Source: Pseudooceanicola algae (GTDB lineage Bacteria > Pseudomonadota > Alphaproteobacteria > Rhodobacterales > Rhodobacteraceae). Taken from it: 64,000 bases of DNA. Where the stretch lies: NCBI RefSeq assembly GCF_003590145.2, contig NZ_CP060436.1, positions 3,426,501 to 3,490,500 on the forward strand, given 5' to 3'. Made by a program: the position numbers and the translations under genes. Each line of letters begins with the position of its first letter. The first letter of the stretch is position 1. The notes under the pieces are model-generated. The model was not told the origin of the DNA, did not search any database, and saw nothing but the letters and a program-made list of their open reading frames with translations. Shown piece after piece: positions 28,782 to 36,800 of the stretch.

Positions 28782-29265
28782 GGCTCTGTCGCATAAACCC
28801 CATGAGGGATTCATCTCGTGACTCCAGCATGGTAGATGGGATGCATGAGCAGACCTACACCCCCAACCTACAAGACCAGAAACTGACGGGCCTATAACGA
28901 AGCGCTCAGGCGCCGTGGCTCGCTCACAATCCATTGCCCGGCAGTCGCCGCTTGCAGTTATGAGAGGGTGGTTTGATCCTGAGATGACTTGGGTGGCGGC
29001 GCCAACGGGTCGGCGTGGCCACCAGCCGACCTACAGCGATGCCGCCATCCAGACATGCCTTGCCATGAAAGTGCTGTTCGGCATGGCGTTGAGGCAGGCG
29101 ACGGGGGGCGTCGAAAGCCCGCTGCGCCTGGTTGGCCTGTACTGGGCGGCGCCCGACCTCGGCACACTATCACGCTGTCAGAAAACGCTGGCCGTGAACG
29201 TCCCCTATCGGGGCTTCAATGGCCCGCTGCACCTTCTTCTGATCGATAGTACTGGTAGGCTTTGA
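28782..29265 (+). pseudogene. IS5-family insertion sequence, broken copy 1
   Basis: The left end GGCTCTGTCGCATAAA begins at 28782. The transposase ATG is at 28845 (MSRPTPPTYKTRN). Codon 14, which is Trp in related copies, is TGA. A 37-bp insert (28932-28968) splits RGSLTI from WFDPEMTW. The frame then continues through FGMALRQATGGVESPLRLVG and LAVNVPYRGFNGP to LLIDSTG, where the IS110 element starts. The catalytic DDE C-terminal part is missing, so it is dead. Confidence 0.85.
28932..28968 (+). repeat. Palindromic insert A (37 bp) in IS5 transposase
   Basis: Begins CATTGCCCGGCAG and ends GAGAGGG. It lies between the codons for Ile and Trp of RGSLTI|WFDPEM. Insert B at 30924-30960 has the same length, the same site and the same end sequences. 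Confidence 0.65.
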
Positions 29266-29336
29266 TGATGTAACCGCCCCCCGACGACATCTGTGTGCCA
29301 AGGTGTGTCTGCGAGGATCCACAAAGAGGAGCGGTC

Positions 29337-30365
29337 ATGTCGGAGATTATCACGGTCGGACTCGATCTGGCAAAGAATGTGTTTCAAGTCCATGGAGCGG
29401 ACGGCGCGGGTCGTGCAGTGCTGCGTAAGAAGCTGAGGCGAATGCAGGTGTTGGCGTTCTTCAGCCAGCTGCCGCCTTGCGTTGTCGCGATGGAAGCATG
29501 CGGCGGCGCTCACTTCTGGGCGCGCGAGATCGGCAAATTGGGGCATGACGTTCGGCTCATCCCACCGGCCTACGTCAAGCCCTACGTCAAACGCCAGAAG
29601 AATGATGCGGCAGATGCCGAAGCAATCTGTGAAGCGGCTGTGCGTCCGACAATGCGCTTCGTTCCGGTCAAGAGCGAAGAGGTTCAGGGTGCGGCGATGG
29701 TTTTCCGCGTGCGGGAATTGCTGATCCGGCAGCGGACACAGGCGATCAACGCTCTGCGCGGTCATCTGACAGAATTCGGCCAGATTGTGCCGCAAGGGGC
29801 GGCCAACGCCTCGAAGCTGATCGCCATCGTCGAGGACCCGGACAGCGGCATACACGCCGATGCCATTGCCACTTTGAAGGTGCTGGTTCTGGCACTCGCT
29901 CACCTCGAGGCGGAGATCGGGAAACTGAACGCAGAGATTGCCCGCCGGGCCAAAGAGAATGACGTGGCCCGACGACTGATGACGATCCCAGGCATTGGGC
30001 CCCTGATTGCCACGGCCATCGCAGTGCTGGCGCCACCGCCTGAGACCTTCCGCAAAGCACGAGACTTTGCGGCGTGGCTTGGTCTGGTGCCGCGACAGCA
30101 TTCGACCGGGGGCAAGCAGCGGCTCGGGGCCACGACCAGGATGGGTGAGCGATCCCTGAGACGGTTGCTCATCATCGGGGCCAACAGCGTCATCATCAAG
30201 CGGCATGTCCATGCTACGGCCAAGCCCGGCACTTGGCTGGGCGGGATGCTGACGCGCAAGCCACCGATGCTGGTGCGGGTGGCGCTCGCAAATAAAATGG
30301 CGCGGATCGTCTGGGCCCTAATGGCCCGAGGTGGCGTCTACAAAGCTCCGGCCGCGGCGGCGTAA
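29337..30365 (+). CDS. IS110-family DEDD transposase
   Basis: A 342-residue recombinase. The RuvC-like DEDD residues are visible in VGLDLAKNVFQVHG (D), VAMEACGGAHFW (E) and KNDAADAEAI (D, D). The C-terminal Tnp20 domain has RRLMTIPGIGPLIATAIAVL and the catalytic serine region RQHSTGGKQRLG. The ATG at 29337 follows AGAGGAGCGG. The gene is full length without stops, so the element may be active. Confidence 0.93.
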   Translation: MSEIITVGLDLAKNVFQVHGADGAGRAVLRKKLRRMQVLAFFSQLPPCVVAMEACGGAHFWAREIGKLGHDVRLIPPAYVKPYVKRQKNDAADAEAICEAAVRPTMRFVPVKSEEVQGAAMVFRVRELLIRQRTQAINALRGHLTEFGQIVPQGAANASKLIAIVEDPDSGIHADAIATLKVLVLALAHLEAEIGKLNAEIARRAKENDVARRLMTIPGIGPLIATAIAVLAPPPETFRKARDFAAWLGLVPRQHSTGGKQRLGATTRMGERSLRRLLIIGANSVIIKRHVHATAKPGTWLGGMLTRKPPMLVRVALANKMARIVWALMARGGVYKAPAAAA

Positions 30366-30603
30366 GCCCGCTGTAGGTCGCGAGGACGTCGGAGCGGAAG
30401 GAGCAGTTTGGCGCAATCGTCGTGAGACGGGATCGGGAGAACCAGTGTGCAACAGAGTGCCTTCGAGCACGCGGCTTTGATCTGGACCCGACCCTCGAAC
30501 ACCATACGGGCCCGCGGCATGTGTGACGCCGCATCGTGAGGCCGGATACATGTCAGCACCCGATGACGCGCTAAAATCAGCTCTGGAAATATCTCTTGCG
30601 CAA
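30366..30603 (+). ncRNA. Putative bridge RNA region of the IS110 element
   Basis: The ~238-bp non-coding 3' end lies between the transposase stop and the right subterminal repeat. In IS1111-type elements this end encodes a structured guide (bridge) RNA that pairs with donor and target DNA. The RNA boundaries and loops cannot be fixed by eye; the call is by position and family knowledge only. Confidence 0.4.
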
Positions 30604-30786
30604 GGGGCGGTTATACATGTTGCACAAAGCACTTGCTGACCGGAGTGCCCCTTTTCCCCGGACGCAGTTATCCGATAGTTTTCGCGACGGGCAGTCCGGA
30701 ACGGGACAGGCCAGTTCCGCGAGTCGCAGCAGACTGGCGACCATCCCGGCGGTCTGTCTGCGCGGCAGCTTGAACAGCACTTTGAT

Positions 30787-30827
30787 CCCCTCTCGGGACA
30801 TTGCTTCGCAATGCCCTGCCGGGCCGT
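30787..30827 (-). repeat. Palindromic insert C (41 bp) in IS5 transposase copy 2
   Basis: On the minus strand it starts ACGGCCCGGCAGGGCATTGC and ends GAGAGGGG. GGGCATTGC/GCAATGTCCC forms a hairpin with a GAA loop and a one-base bulge. The ends match inserts A, B and D. Confidence 0.6.
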
Positions 30828-30923
30828 GGACAGGCAGAATTGGATAGCCGTATTCGAGAACACCGGCGGGCGCCCAGGGCGGCCCTCATCCGGCGCGTGC
30901 AAGGCCATCTCCTTGTCCAGCCA

Positions 30924-30960
30924 CCCTGTCACACATGCAAGCATGTGCTGCCGGGCAATG
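30924..30960 (-). repeat. Palindromic insert B (37 bp) in IS5 transposase copy 2
   Basis: On the minus strand it begins CATTGCCCGGCAG and ends ACAGGG. The core CACATGC-TT-GCATGTG is a perfect palindrome. It lies after the Ile codon of RGSLLI, the same codon boundary as insert A in a different IS copy. Confidence 0.65.
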
Positions 30961-31115
30961 GATCAGCAAAGACCCGCGTTTGCGGAGCGCAGCGTTATAG
31001 GCGGACCAATTCGTCGTGCGGTAGCGGGCGGGTTTGGGCTTGCTCATGTCATTCGTCCAACCGCATGGATCCGTGATGTGAATCCTCCGCCGCGAGAGTT
31101 CTGCAACAATGCCCA

Positions 31116-32315
31116 TCACGACTGAAATAGCAACAGGATGAAGGCCATGAACAGGAGCAGGTGGACCGCGCCTTGCATTAGGTTTGTCCGCTTGCTTGAG
31201 AAGGTGATGATGCTGGTGGCCAGCATCGTGACCAGAAGCAGCATCTGTGTCGGTGGAAGGCCGAGGTTCAGTTCCAGACCGAGGATGCTTGCAACGACAA
31301 GCATGACGGGCACGGTCAGACCTATGGTGGCCAGGACAGACCCGAGGAAGATGTTGATGGAGCGCTGGAGGCGGTTGGAGAGCGCCGATTTGACGCCGCC
31401 AACCGCTTCAGGCGTGGCGACCAGGACGGCCATGAGCACGCCGCCCAATGCCTGTGGCGCATGCAGGGTCTCGATCACGTAATCGATCGGGTGCGCCAAC
31501 TGCTCCACTAGGTAGACCACCGGGACAATGTAAACGAGCAGCAAAAGTATGTGGCGAATCATGGACGGTTGGTCGTGCGATGTACCATGCTCACCGCTTT
31601 CCCCATTGTCTTCCGGCGTCGAAAAGTACGCCCGGTGGCGGCCGGTCTGGAGCGCAAGAAACACCACGAAGAGGCCCGCCGACATCGCGCCAACCATCAC
31701 CTTCTGCATGGTCGAAAGGGTCGGCCCGGCGGTCGTGTTGGTGACGTCCGGCAGGATCAGCGTGAAGACCGCTAGCGGGACGATGACGCCAAGGTAGGCA
31801 TTCGCGCCCTGCAGGTTGTACTCCTGCTCCTTGTACCGGAGCGCGCCGACCAAAAGCGCGGTGCCAATCATCCCACCGAGTACGATCATGACGACGGAGA
31901 AGAGCGTGTCACGAACGAGATCGGGATTGCTTTCACCGTGCATCATCACGGCGGTGATGCTGCAGACCTCGATCCCAGTGATCGAAAGCGTCAGGACAAG
32001 GGTGCCGAACGGCTCGCCTAGGCGCTCTGCTATGGCCTCTGCATGACGCACGACCCCCATTGCCGTGCCCATGACCACGAAGAAGAGCCCGGAGAGAAGC
32101 CCGACGAGGCCGAGGGGCACATGTACCAGCGGCAAGATGGCCTCGCCGAAGAAGACGAAGACCAGAACGGTCGCAAGGGTGACGGCCAGAAACCACTCCT
32201 GTGCCCAGGGACTGCGCCGGACTTTCTTCAAGGAGCTGGATGAGGGCGGCGTCTGCGTGGCTGACAAGGGGGTCTCCTCAGGGGCTGCGATAGGCTCAGC
32301 TTGGCGCGGCCTCAC
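31116..32315 (-). CDS. chaA: Calcium/proton (sodium/proton) antiporter, ChaA-like
   Basis: A CaCA-family antiporter with about 11 helices. Family repeats include GEPFGTLVLTLSITGIEV and ATPEAVGGVKSALSNRLQRSIN (alpha-repeats with the acidic ion-binding residues), separated by an acidic His-containing loop (STPEDNGESGEHG). It would expel Ca2+ or Na+ in exchange for protons. The GTG at 32315 overlaps the end of the MscS gene by 20 bases; a TTG at 32267 has a much better ribosome-binding site (GAGGAG) and gives 383 residues, so the start is uncertain. Confidence 0.88.
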   Translation of the reverse strand: MRPRQAEPIAAPEETPLSATQTPPSSSSLKKVRRSPWAQEWFLAVTLATVLVFVFFGEAILPLVHVPLGLVGLLSGLFFVVMGTAMGVVRHAEAIAERLGEPFGTLVLTLSITGIEVCSITAVMMHGESNPDLVRDTLFSVVMIVLGGMIGTALLVGALRYKEQEYNLQGANAYLGVIVPLAVFTLILPDVTNTTAGPTLSTMQKVMVGAMSAGLFVVFLALQTGRHRAYFSTPEDNGESGEHGTSHDQPSMIRHILLLLVYIVPVVYLVEQLAHPIDYVIETLHAPQALGGVLMAVLVATPEAVGGVKSALSNRLQRSINIFLGSVLATIGLTVPVMLVVASILGLELNLGLPPTQMLLLVTMLATSIITFSSKRTNLMQGAVHLLLFMAFILLLFQS

Positions 32316-34050
32316 GGTCGTTCCGCAGGACGTTGCGCGTCTTTAGCATGTCAATCAGCGCGAGCAGAAGCTTTTGCCGCATGTCGAGGAAATCCGTCCA
32401 GTCCGCAATTAGGGACTGCGCCTGTATTTCCAGTTTCAGGGCATCCTCGGGCATTTCGCGCACCAGCACGCGAACGCTGTCCTGCTGAATGCGATGATCC
32501 TCGCGGAGTTTCGCGGCCACCTCGTTGATCGTTTTGATCACCTGCGATCCATCGGCATCAGGCCACACGTCGAATTCGAATTGAAGCTGGTTGCCGTCGC
32601 GCCTTGAGAAGTTGGTGATCGACATCTCGGCAAAATCGGAATTCTGCACGGTGATCAGGGTCCGGTCGACCGCCCGGATCTTTGTCGAGCGCAAACCGAT
32701 CGCTTCCACGGTGCCCTGGACCCCGCCAAACTTGCACATTTCACCGACTGCGACGGGTCGGTCCGCATAGAGGATCAATCCGCCGATGAAGTTCTCGAGG
32801 GTGGGGCGGACGGCGAGTGCCAGTGCCAGGCCACCAACCCCCAGGCTGGCGACCACCCCGTAGAGAGGCATACCCAGCCGCGTGGCGACCGTGGCCAGAA
32901 TGAAGGCGGCCAAGATGATCCCCACCACACGTATCGCCAGCCTCAGCAGGCTAGCGTCCAGACCTTCGCGCCGGTCGCCGGGCAAGGTATGCACCATCCG
33001 CGCCAAGCCGTAAAAGACGAGCACGACCAGAGCGGCCAGCGTCGCCCCCTGCAGGACGAGCACCGTCACCTCGATCGCGGCCTGCAGCTCGCCGGTCGTA
33101 TTGATGATCTCGTCATTCAGCCAGCCATAGATCCCCAGAAGAAGCGCCACGACCAGAAGCACGATAGCGCGGGGCACATGCGAGCCCTGTGTCGAACGCC
33201 CGAAGACCCGCACGAGGAGGGTCGCGCTTGTCCCGAGAAGGAGAACTGTAAGGACGCCAAAGGCCATCCACTGCCAGGCTGCCTGTCCCCCGTAATCCCG
33301 CAGGAACGCGGGCGGCAGGCGTGTCAGATAGCTGTAGAGTTCGATGGGGGCCGAAAGCCCCGGGCCGAGGGTGAATGTCCTGTAAAAGTCGATCTCGCTG
33401 CCGGTCTTCTGAGGCAGGTCACGCACACGAGCATAGAACTCCGGCAAACGCTCGACGGTGTCCGACGAAAACTTGTAGCGTAGGGTTCCGTTTGCATCCG
33501 GCAAGCCGACCATGCGGATCTCGGTGCCCGGAAGGCTCCAACTCGGCTGGTCCTTGTTGGGCGCGACTTCGCCGCTCAGCGGCGCCTGAGAGATGTCGGG
33601 CACATCAATGCGCTCCAATATCTCTTTCAGAAGCAGAACGGCATTCAACCCCATAGACCGACGGCTTTCAGGCGCGACGGAGGACAGATCCAGAGTCTGA
33701 GTCGCCGCCACCAGTTCGCTCATGCCCTTGGCCTTGAGCGCCTTGACCTCTGCCGTGTCAAAAAAGGCGTTGTTGTTCGAGGCGACATCGATTGCCTCCA
33801 GAATAGTGTCGACCGCGTTTTGCGAAAGGGTCTGAAAACTGCCGAACGTGGCGCGTGGGCTGTTGAGCGGGAGCGGTGCCAAGGGCGAACTGGTCAGGGG
33901 GGACGGCATATCGGCTTCCGCTTCCATCTGTGCCGATTGAGCATTCGCGAAACCCGCGCCGCACATTCCCATCATTGTCACAAGAAGAAGCTGGCAGAAC
34001 CACTGGCTCAGAGATCGGGGGAAAAAACGGGTCCGCGATAATGCATTCAT
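32296..34050 (-). CDS. Large MscS-family mechanosensitive channel with periplasmic domain
   Basis: A 584-residue protein. A signal peptide ends GAGFANA; residues ~35-240 form a periplasmic domain, then several helices (WQWMAFGVLTVLLLGTSATL, AIVLLVVALLLGIYGWL, LVVLVFYGLARM) and the MscS pore/beta domain (YGVVASLGVGGLALALAVRPTLENFIGGLILYADRPVAVGE). GVQGTVEAIGLRSTKIR is the MscS beta-domain signature. The ATG at 34050 has AAAGAG upstream; the longer frame is extra. It forms an operon with the ChaA-like antiporter, suggesting a joint osmotic/ionic stress role. Confidence 0.9.
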   Translation of the reverse strand: MNALSRTRFFPRSLSQWFCQLLLVTMMGMCGAGFANAQSAQMEAEADMPSPLTSSPLAPLPLNSPRATFGSFQTLSQNAVDTILEAIDVASNNNAFFDTAEVKALKAKGMSELVAATQTLDLSSVAPESRRSMGLNAVLLLKEILERIDVPDISQAPLSGEVAPNKDQPSWSLPGTEIRMVGLPDANGTLRYKFSSDTVERLPEFYARVRDLPQKTGSEIDFYRTFTLGPGLSAPIELYSYLTRLPPAFLRDYGGQAAWQWMAFGVLTVLLLGTSATLLVRVFGRSTQGSHVPRAIVLLVVALLLGIYGWLNDEIINTTGELQAAIEVTVLVLQGATLAALVVLVFYGLARMVHTLPGDRREGLDASLLRLAIRVVGIILAAFILATVATRLGMPLYGVVASLGVGGLALALAVRPTLENFIGGLILYADRPVAVGEMCKFGGVQGTVEAIGLRSTKIRAVDRTLITVQNSDFAEMSITNFSRRDGNQLQFEFDVWPDADGSQVIKTINEVAAKLREDHRIQQDSVRVLVREMPEDALKLEIQAQSLIADWTDFLDMRQKLLLALIDMLKTRNVLRNDREAAPS

Positions 34051-34389
34051 TTTAAGCTCTTTCTGAATCAATCGCGCGCGATCGAGTTTAAAGTATCCGC
34101 GAGGAAGGTCCAAAGTGCAGTGCCTTTCAAGTATGAATACGCGCCGGTCGTTTCCGGGAAAATGGTGTGGAACCCTGAGTCGCTGACGGTCGCGATCAAA
34201 GGGCTTTGTATTTCTGACCTGCCACGGGATTTTTCCTTCACTGTCGATTGGAGTCCAGCCCAAACAGCTGTCCGGTGCCACTTACCTCGTTTGCCGAACC
34301 GGCCGGCAAGGGAAAGGGCGATGCCTTGTTCGAGCCGGCAGATGAGCGCCCACCTAGGTTTGCAGGACTCTGAATTCCGGACTGGACCA

Positions 34390-34590
34390 ATAGCCGAACG
34401 CTCAAGGGTGGCGGGGCCACCGATGATCTCTACGGGCTCCTCGCCACCGAGCCGAATGCGGAAATCGCCGAGATCCACTCCAAGGCCACGCCCGTGATCC
34501 TCACGGATCCGTCGGACCGGGAGACCTGGATGACAGCGGGCTGGGCAGTGGCGCAGGTGTTGCAGCGACGGCTGGCCGAAGGGAATTTTT
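34390..34590 (+). pseudogene. Fragment of an SOS response-associated (SRAP/YedK) peptidase
   Basis: The plus-strand frame reads YGLLATEPNAEIAEIHSKAT, then PVILTDPSDRETWMTAGW and ALQR-like AQVLQRRLAEG, matching the C-terminal third of SRAP proteins, which crosslink to abasic DNA. The catalytic N-terminal Cys region is absent. The His of AEIHSKATPV corresponds to the conserved active-site His. The remaining DNA of the 34051-34654 gap shows no gene. Confidence 0.65.
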
Positions 34591-34654
34591 ACGGGATCCT
34601 TGAGTTCGGCGGTGTCCATCACCGTCTGTATCCAGCTCGGCCGGCGGCGGTGTT

Positions 34655-35293
34655 TCAGGCGCTCCTTTTCCCGTTCCAGATGTGTCTGTCGGTGAGGCCT
34701 GCGATGCGTTCGATGAGGGTTGAGAGGGCCTGCCCTTCGGCGGCGATGCTCAGGGCCTGTATGCTGGCGGTGCACAGGGCCCAGTGGGCCTGGGGATCCG
34801 TGCGGATATCAAGCGCGCGCCAGCGCATCACGCGCCAGAAAGCCGCCGTTCCGGCGGCGCGGATGACCTGATCGGGGACGTCCTCGACGATCACCATGTG
34901 GACGCGGGTCATCAACCTGACGTAGTCGTCCGCCGTCCCGTCTTCAGCGCCGTTTACCATAGTCAGGATGCCGCTCAGCTCGATCCGGGTTCTGGCTTGC
35001 AGGGGGATGCCGTCGCAGTGCCGCGCCGCGATCAGCATGAGGTCCCGGTAGAGCGCCAGGCAGCTTTGACGCGAATCTACGGCAAGCTGGACGACGCCGG
35101 CCCCGACGCTGGGCTTCACTTCGACCAGCCCTTCGCGGACCAGCAGCTGGACGATCTGACGGACCGGAGTCCGCGACACTCCGAACTCCTGCGCCAACCT
35201 GTTTTCGGACAGCGCAAAGCTCTCCGTGGGCGGCGTCAGGCAGATCCGCATGCGCAGCGCATCCAGGATGGAGTGATGTGACTCTGTTTCCAT
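34655..35293 (-). CDS. GntR-family transcriptional regulator
   Basis: A 212-residue regulator with a winged helix at ~1-75 (SFALSENRLAQEFGVSRTPV is the HTH, EGLVEVKPSVGAGVV the wing) and a FCD-like helical C-terminus (ALYRDLMLIAARHCDGI, LMTRVHMVIVEDVPDQVI). It is a little short for FadR-type proteins (usually 220-250). The ATG at 35293 is used; the frame extends upstream into unrelated DNA. No intact target operon is next to it, only an epimerase fragment on the other strand. Confidence 0.85.
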   Translation of the reverse strand: METESHHSILDALRMRICLTPPTESFALSENRLAQEFGVSRTPVRQIVQLLVREGLVEVKPSVGAGVVQLAVDSRQSCLALYRDLMLIAARHCDGIPLQARTRIELSGILTMVNGAEDGTADDYVRLMTRVHMVIVEDVPDQVIRAAGTAAFWRVMRWRALDIRTDPQAHWALCTASIQALSIAAEGQALSTLIERIAGLTDRHIWNGKRSA

Positions 35294-35319
35294 GTCATGT
35301 GCCGATTTCCCACGTATTC

Positions 35320-35333
35320 GTATACCGGTATAC
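35320..35333. promoter_or_regulatory. 14-bp perfect palindrome, candidate GntR operator
   Basis: GTATACCGGTATAC lies 27 bases upstream of the GntR start and between it and the divergent epimerase fragment. The spacing and symmetry suit an autoregulatory operator of a GntR-type dimer. Confidence 0.5.
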
Positions 35334-35364
35334 TGGAACTCTTCCCCGGGCAAGGCCACTTCCC

Positions 35365-35600
35365 CCTGCTGGCCGACCTGCGTCCCGACGCCATCATCCA
35401 GTTCGCCGAACACCGCGCCGCGCCCTATTCCATGAAGGACGCCGCCGGCAAGATCTACACCGTCAACAACAACATCAACGCCACCCACAACCTGCTGGTC
35501 GCCACCACCGAGCTGGGCCTGGACGCGCATATCGTCCACCTCGGCACCATGGGCGTCTACGGCTATGACGGCGACGGCCTGAAGATCCCAGAACCCGATT
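35365..35600 (+). pseudogene. Internal fragment of an NAD-dependent epimerase (SQD1-like)
   Basis: The frame reads DLRPDAIIQFAEHRAAPYSM, then NNINATHNLLVATTELGLDA and IVHLGTMGVYGYDGDGLKIP. This matches residues after the Rossmann fold of UDP-sulfoquinovose synthase-like epimerases (N-N-x-x-x-T-x-N-L and the T/S-x-x-x-V-Y-G active-site region). The NAD-binding GGxGxxG start and the C-terminal half are missing. It stops at TAA 35600. Confidence 0.7.
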
Positions 35601-35656
35601 AATGCGTCCTGAGCCTAGCTGCTGCCATATGCCCGACTTCGTGCTCTTCGTGAATT

Positions 35657-36682
35657 TCACCCCCGTTTCGTCGACCCGCGCTTCATCAGCTGCACGCCTA
35701 GACGGATTTGAGGCGTGCCGATGGCCGCGCGGTCAGCGATTGCGTCCCGCAGCAAGGTCATTGCACCGGCGCCAACCTCATAGCGCGGGGTCGCGACTGA
35801 GGTGATGGCCGGGTTTAGGTGCCGCGACATTTCGAGGTCGTTAAATCCGCAAATTCCCAGGTCCCTGGGGACGTTGATTCCACGGCGTTCGGCCTCGAAC
35901 AGCGCGCCGGCGGCGAGGTCGTCGTTGTTGCAAAACACCGCGTCGGTGTCTGGTGCCTGGGCAAGAAGGTCGCTTAGCAGCTGCCCCCCTATGCCGACCG
36001 AAGACGGGTGTGTCGTCGTGATTACCCGGTTCGGATCGTAAACGCCGCGGGCCTGCGCTTCTGCGGTAAAGCCAGCAAGTCGCGCCTGCGAGCGCGGGTC
36101 CATTCGCGCGCCAAGAAATCCCGGCCGTTCATAACCTTCCTCGATCAAGTGCTGCGTGCCTTCGACAGCGCCATCATAGTGCGAAAACCCGATCATGAGA
36201 TCAATCGGGGCATCCGACACATCCATGATCTGCACAACCGGACAGGGCGCGCTTTTAAGCAGGGCGTGCGCCGCCTCGGTCTGGTCGATCCCGGCTACAA
36301 TCAGGCCCGCAGGACGCTGACGCAGGAAGGTGCGCAACAGATTTTCTTCCTTGCTGGGGCTATAGCGAAAATTACCGATTTGCACCGATAGGCCTGACCC
36401 CTCGATCACATCGTAAACACCGCGCAAGACGTCAGAAAATACCGAATTGGCGAGCGATGGGACCAGCAACCCCACCACATTTGTCCGCTCGGACGCGAGC
36501 GCGGATGCTGCTTGATCCGGCACATAACCCAGCAAGTCGATCGCGGCCTGAACTTTCTTTCGCACGCCAGCCGAGACCATGGTGGGCGCGCGAATCGTCC
36601 GCGAAACCGTGATAGCGCTGACACCGGCCTCTGCCGCGACATCGTTAAGCGTAACCCGTTTGTATATATATTTCTTTTCCAT
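35657..36682 (-). CDS. LacI-family regulator of the adjacent TRAP/dehydratase operon
   Basis: A 341-residue LacI/GntR (GntR of the gluconate type) repressor. The HTH is VTLNDVAAEAGVSAITVSRTI with hinge GYVPDQAASALASERTNVVG, followed by a periplasmic-binding-like sugar domain (FCNNDDLAAGALFEAERRG, DLGICGFNDLEMSRHLNPAITSV). It is divergent from dctP, with 118 bp between. Its likely site is the palindrome at 36730. Effector is presumably the sugar acid or a breakdown product. Confidence 0.92.
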   Translation of the reverse strand: MEKKYIYKRVTLNDVAAEAGVSAITVSRTIRAPTMVSAGVRKKVQAAIDLLGYVPDQAASALASERTNVVGLLVPSLANSVFSDVLRGVYDVIEGSGLSVQIGNFRYSPSKEENLLRTFLRQRPAGLIVAGIDQTEAAHALLKSAPCPVVQIMDVSDAPIDLMIGFSHYDGAVEGTQHLIEEGYERPGFLGARMDPRSQARLAGFTAEAQARGVYDPNRVITTTHPSSVGIGGQLLSDLLAQAPDTDAVFCNNDDLAAGALFEAERRGINVPRDLGICGFNDLEMSRHLNPAITSVATPRYEVGAGAMTLLRDAIADRAAIGTPQIRLGVQLMKRGSTKRG

Positions 36683-36721
36683 TCAATGAAGCGTATCACG
36701 CAGGCATGTCTTTGTGAATAT

Positions 36722-36750
36722 TTGACAGATGACAGCGCTGTCAATAGCGT
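36722..36750 (+). promoter_or_regulatory. dctP promoter with LacI-type operator between -35 and -10
   Basis: TTGACA at 36722-36727 is followed 17 bases later by TAGCGT as a weak -10. The perfect 14-bp palindrome TGACAGCGCTGTCA (36730-36743), typical of LacI-family gluconate-type regulators, lies between them, so bound repressor would block RNA polymerase. Confidence 0.55.
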
Positions 36751-36800
36751 TCACCCATCGCCATCGTTCTACGGTTGCGACGTTTTAGGGAGGATAAAAC

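Larger units (their letters stand above)
29266..30620 (+). mobile_element. IS110-family (IS1111-like) insertion sequence
   Basis: The element holds one transposase gene. TAACCGCCCC (29271-29280) and GGGGCGGTTA (30604-30613) form a 10-bp subterminal inverted repeat; short subterminal repeats are typical of the IS1111 subgroup, whereas classical IS110 lacks them. The left non-coding end is about 70 bp and the right about 240 bp, where IS1111 elements encode their bridge RNA. It sits between two IS5-type fragments that point toward it. Exact tips are uncertain by a few bases. Confidence 0.7.
30625..31107 (-). pseudogene. IS5-family insertion sequence, broken copy 2
   Basis: Read on the minus strand, the end GTTGCAGAACTC begins at 31107 and the transposase starts at 31057 (MSKPKPARYRTTNW). 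Insert B splits RGSLLI from WLDKEMALHAPD, and insert C splits AIQFCLS from IKVLFKLPRRQ. After LACPVPD the similarity is lost near the IS110 element. Both inserts change the frame, so the gene is dead. It is clearly a different IS5 relative from copy 1. Confidence 0.8.

Noticed and set aside
34068-34775. 235-residue minus-strand frame upstream of the large MscS gene
   Set aside because: It runs antisense over the SRAP fragment and overlaps the GntR gene; His/Arg-rich with no fold-like segments.
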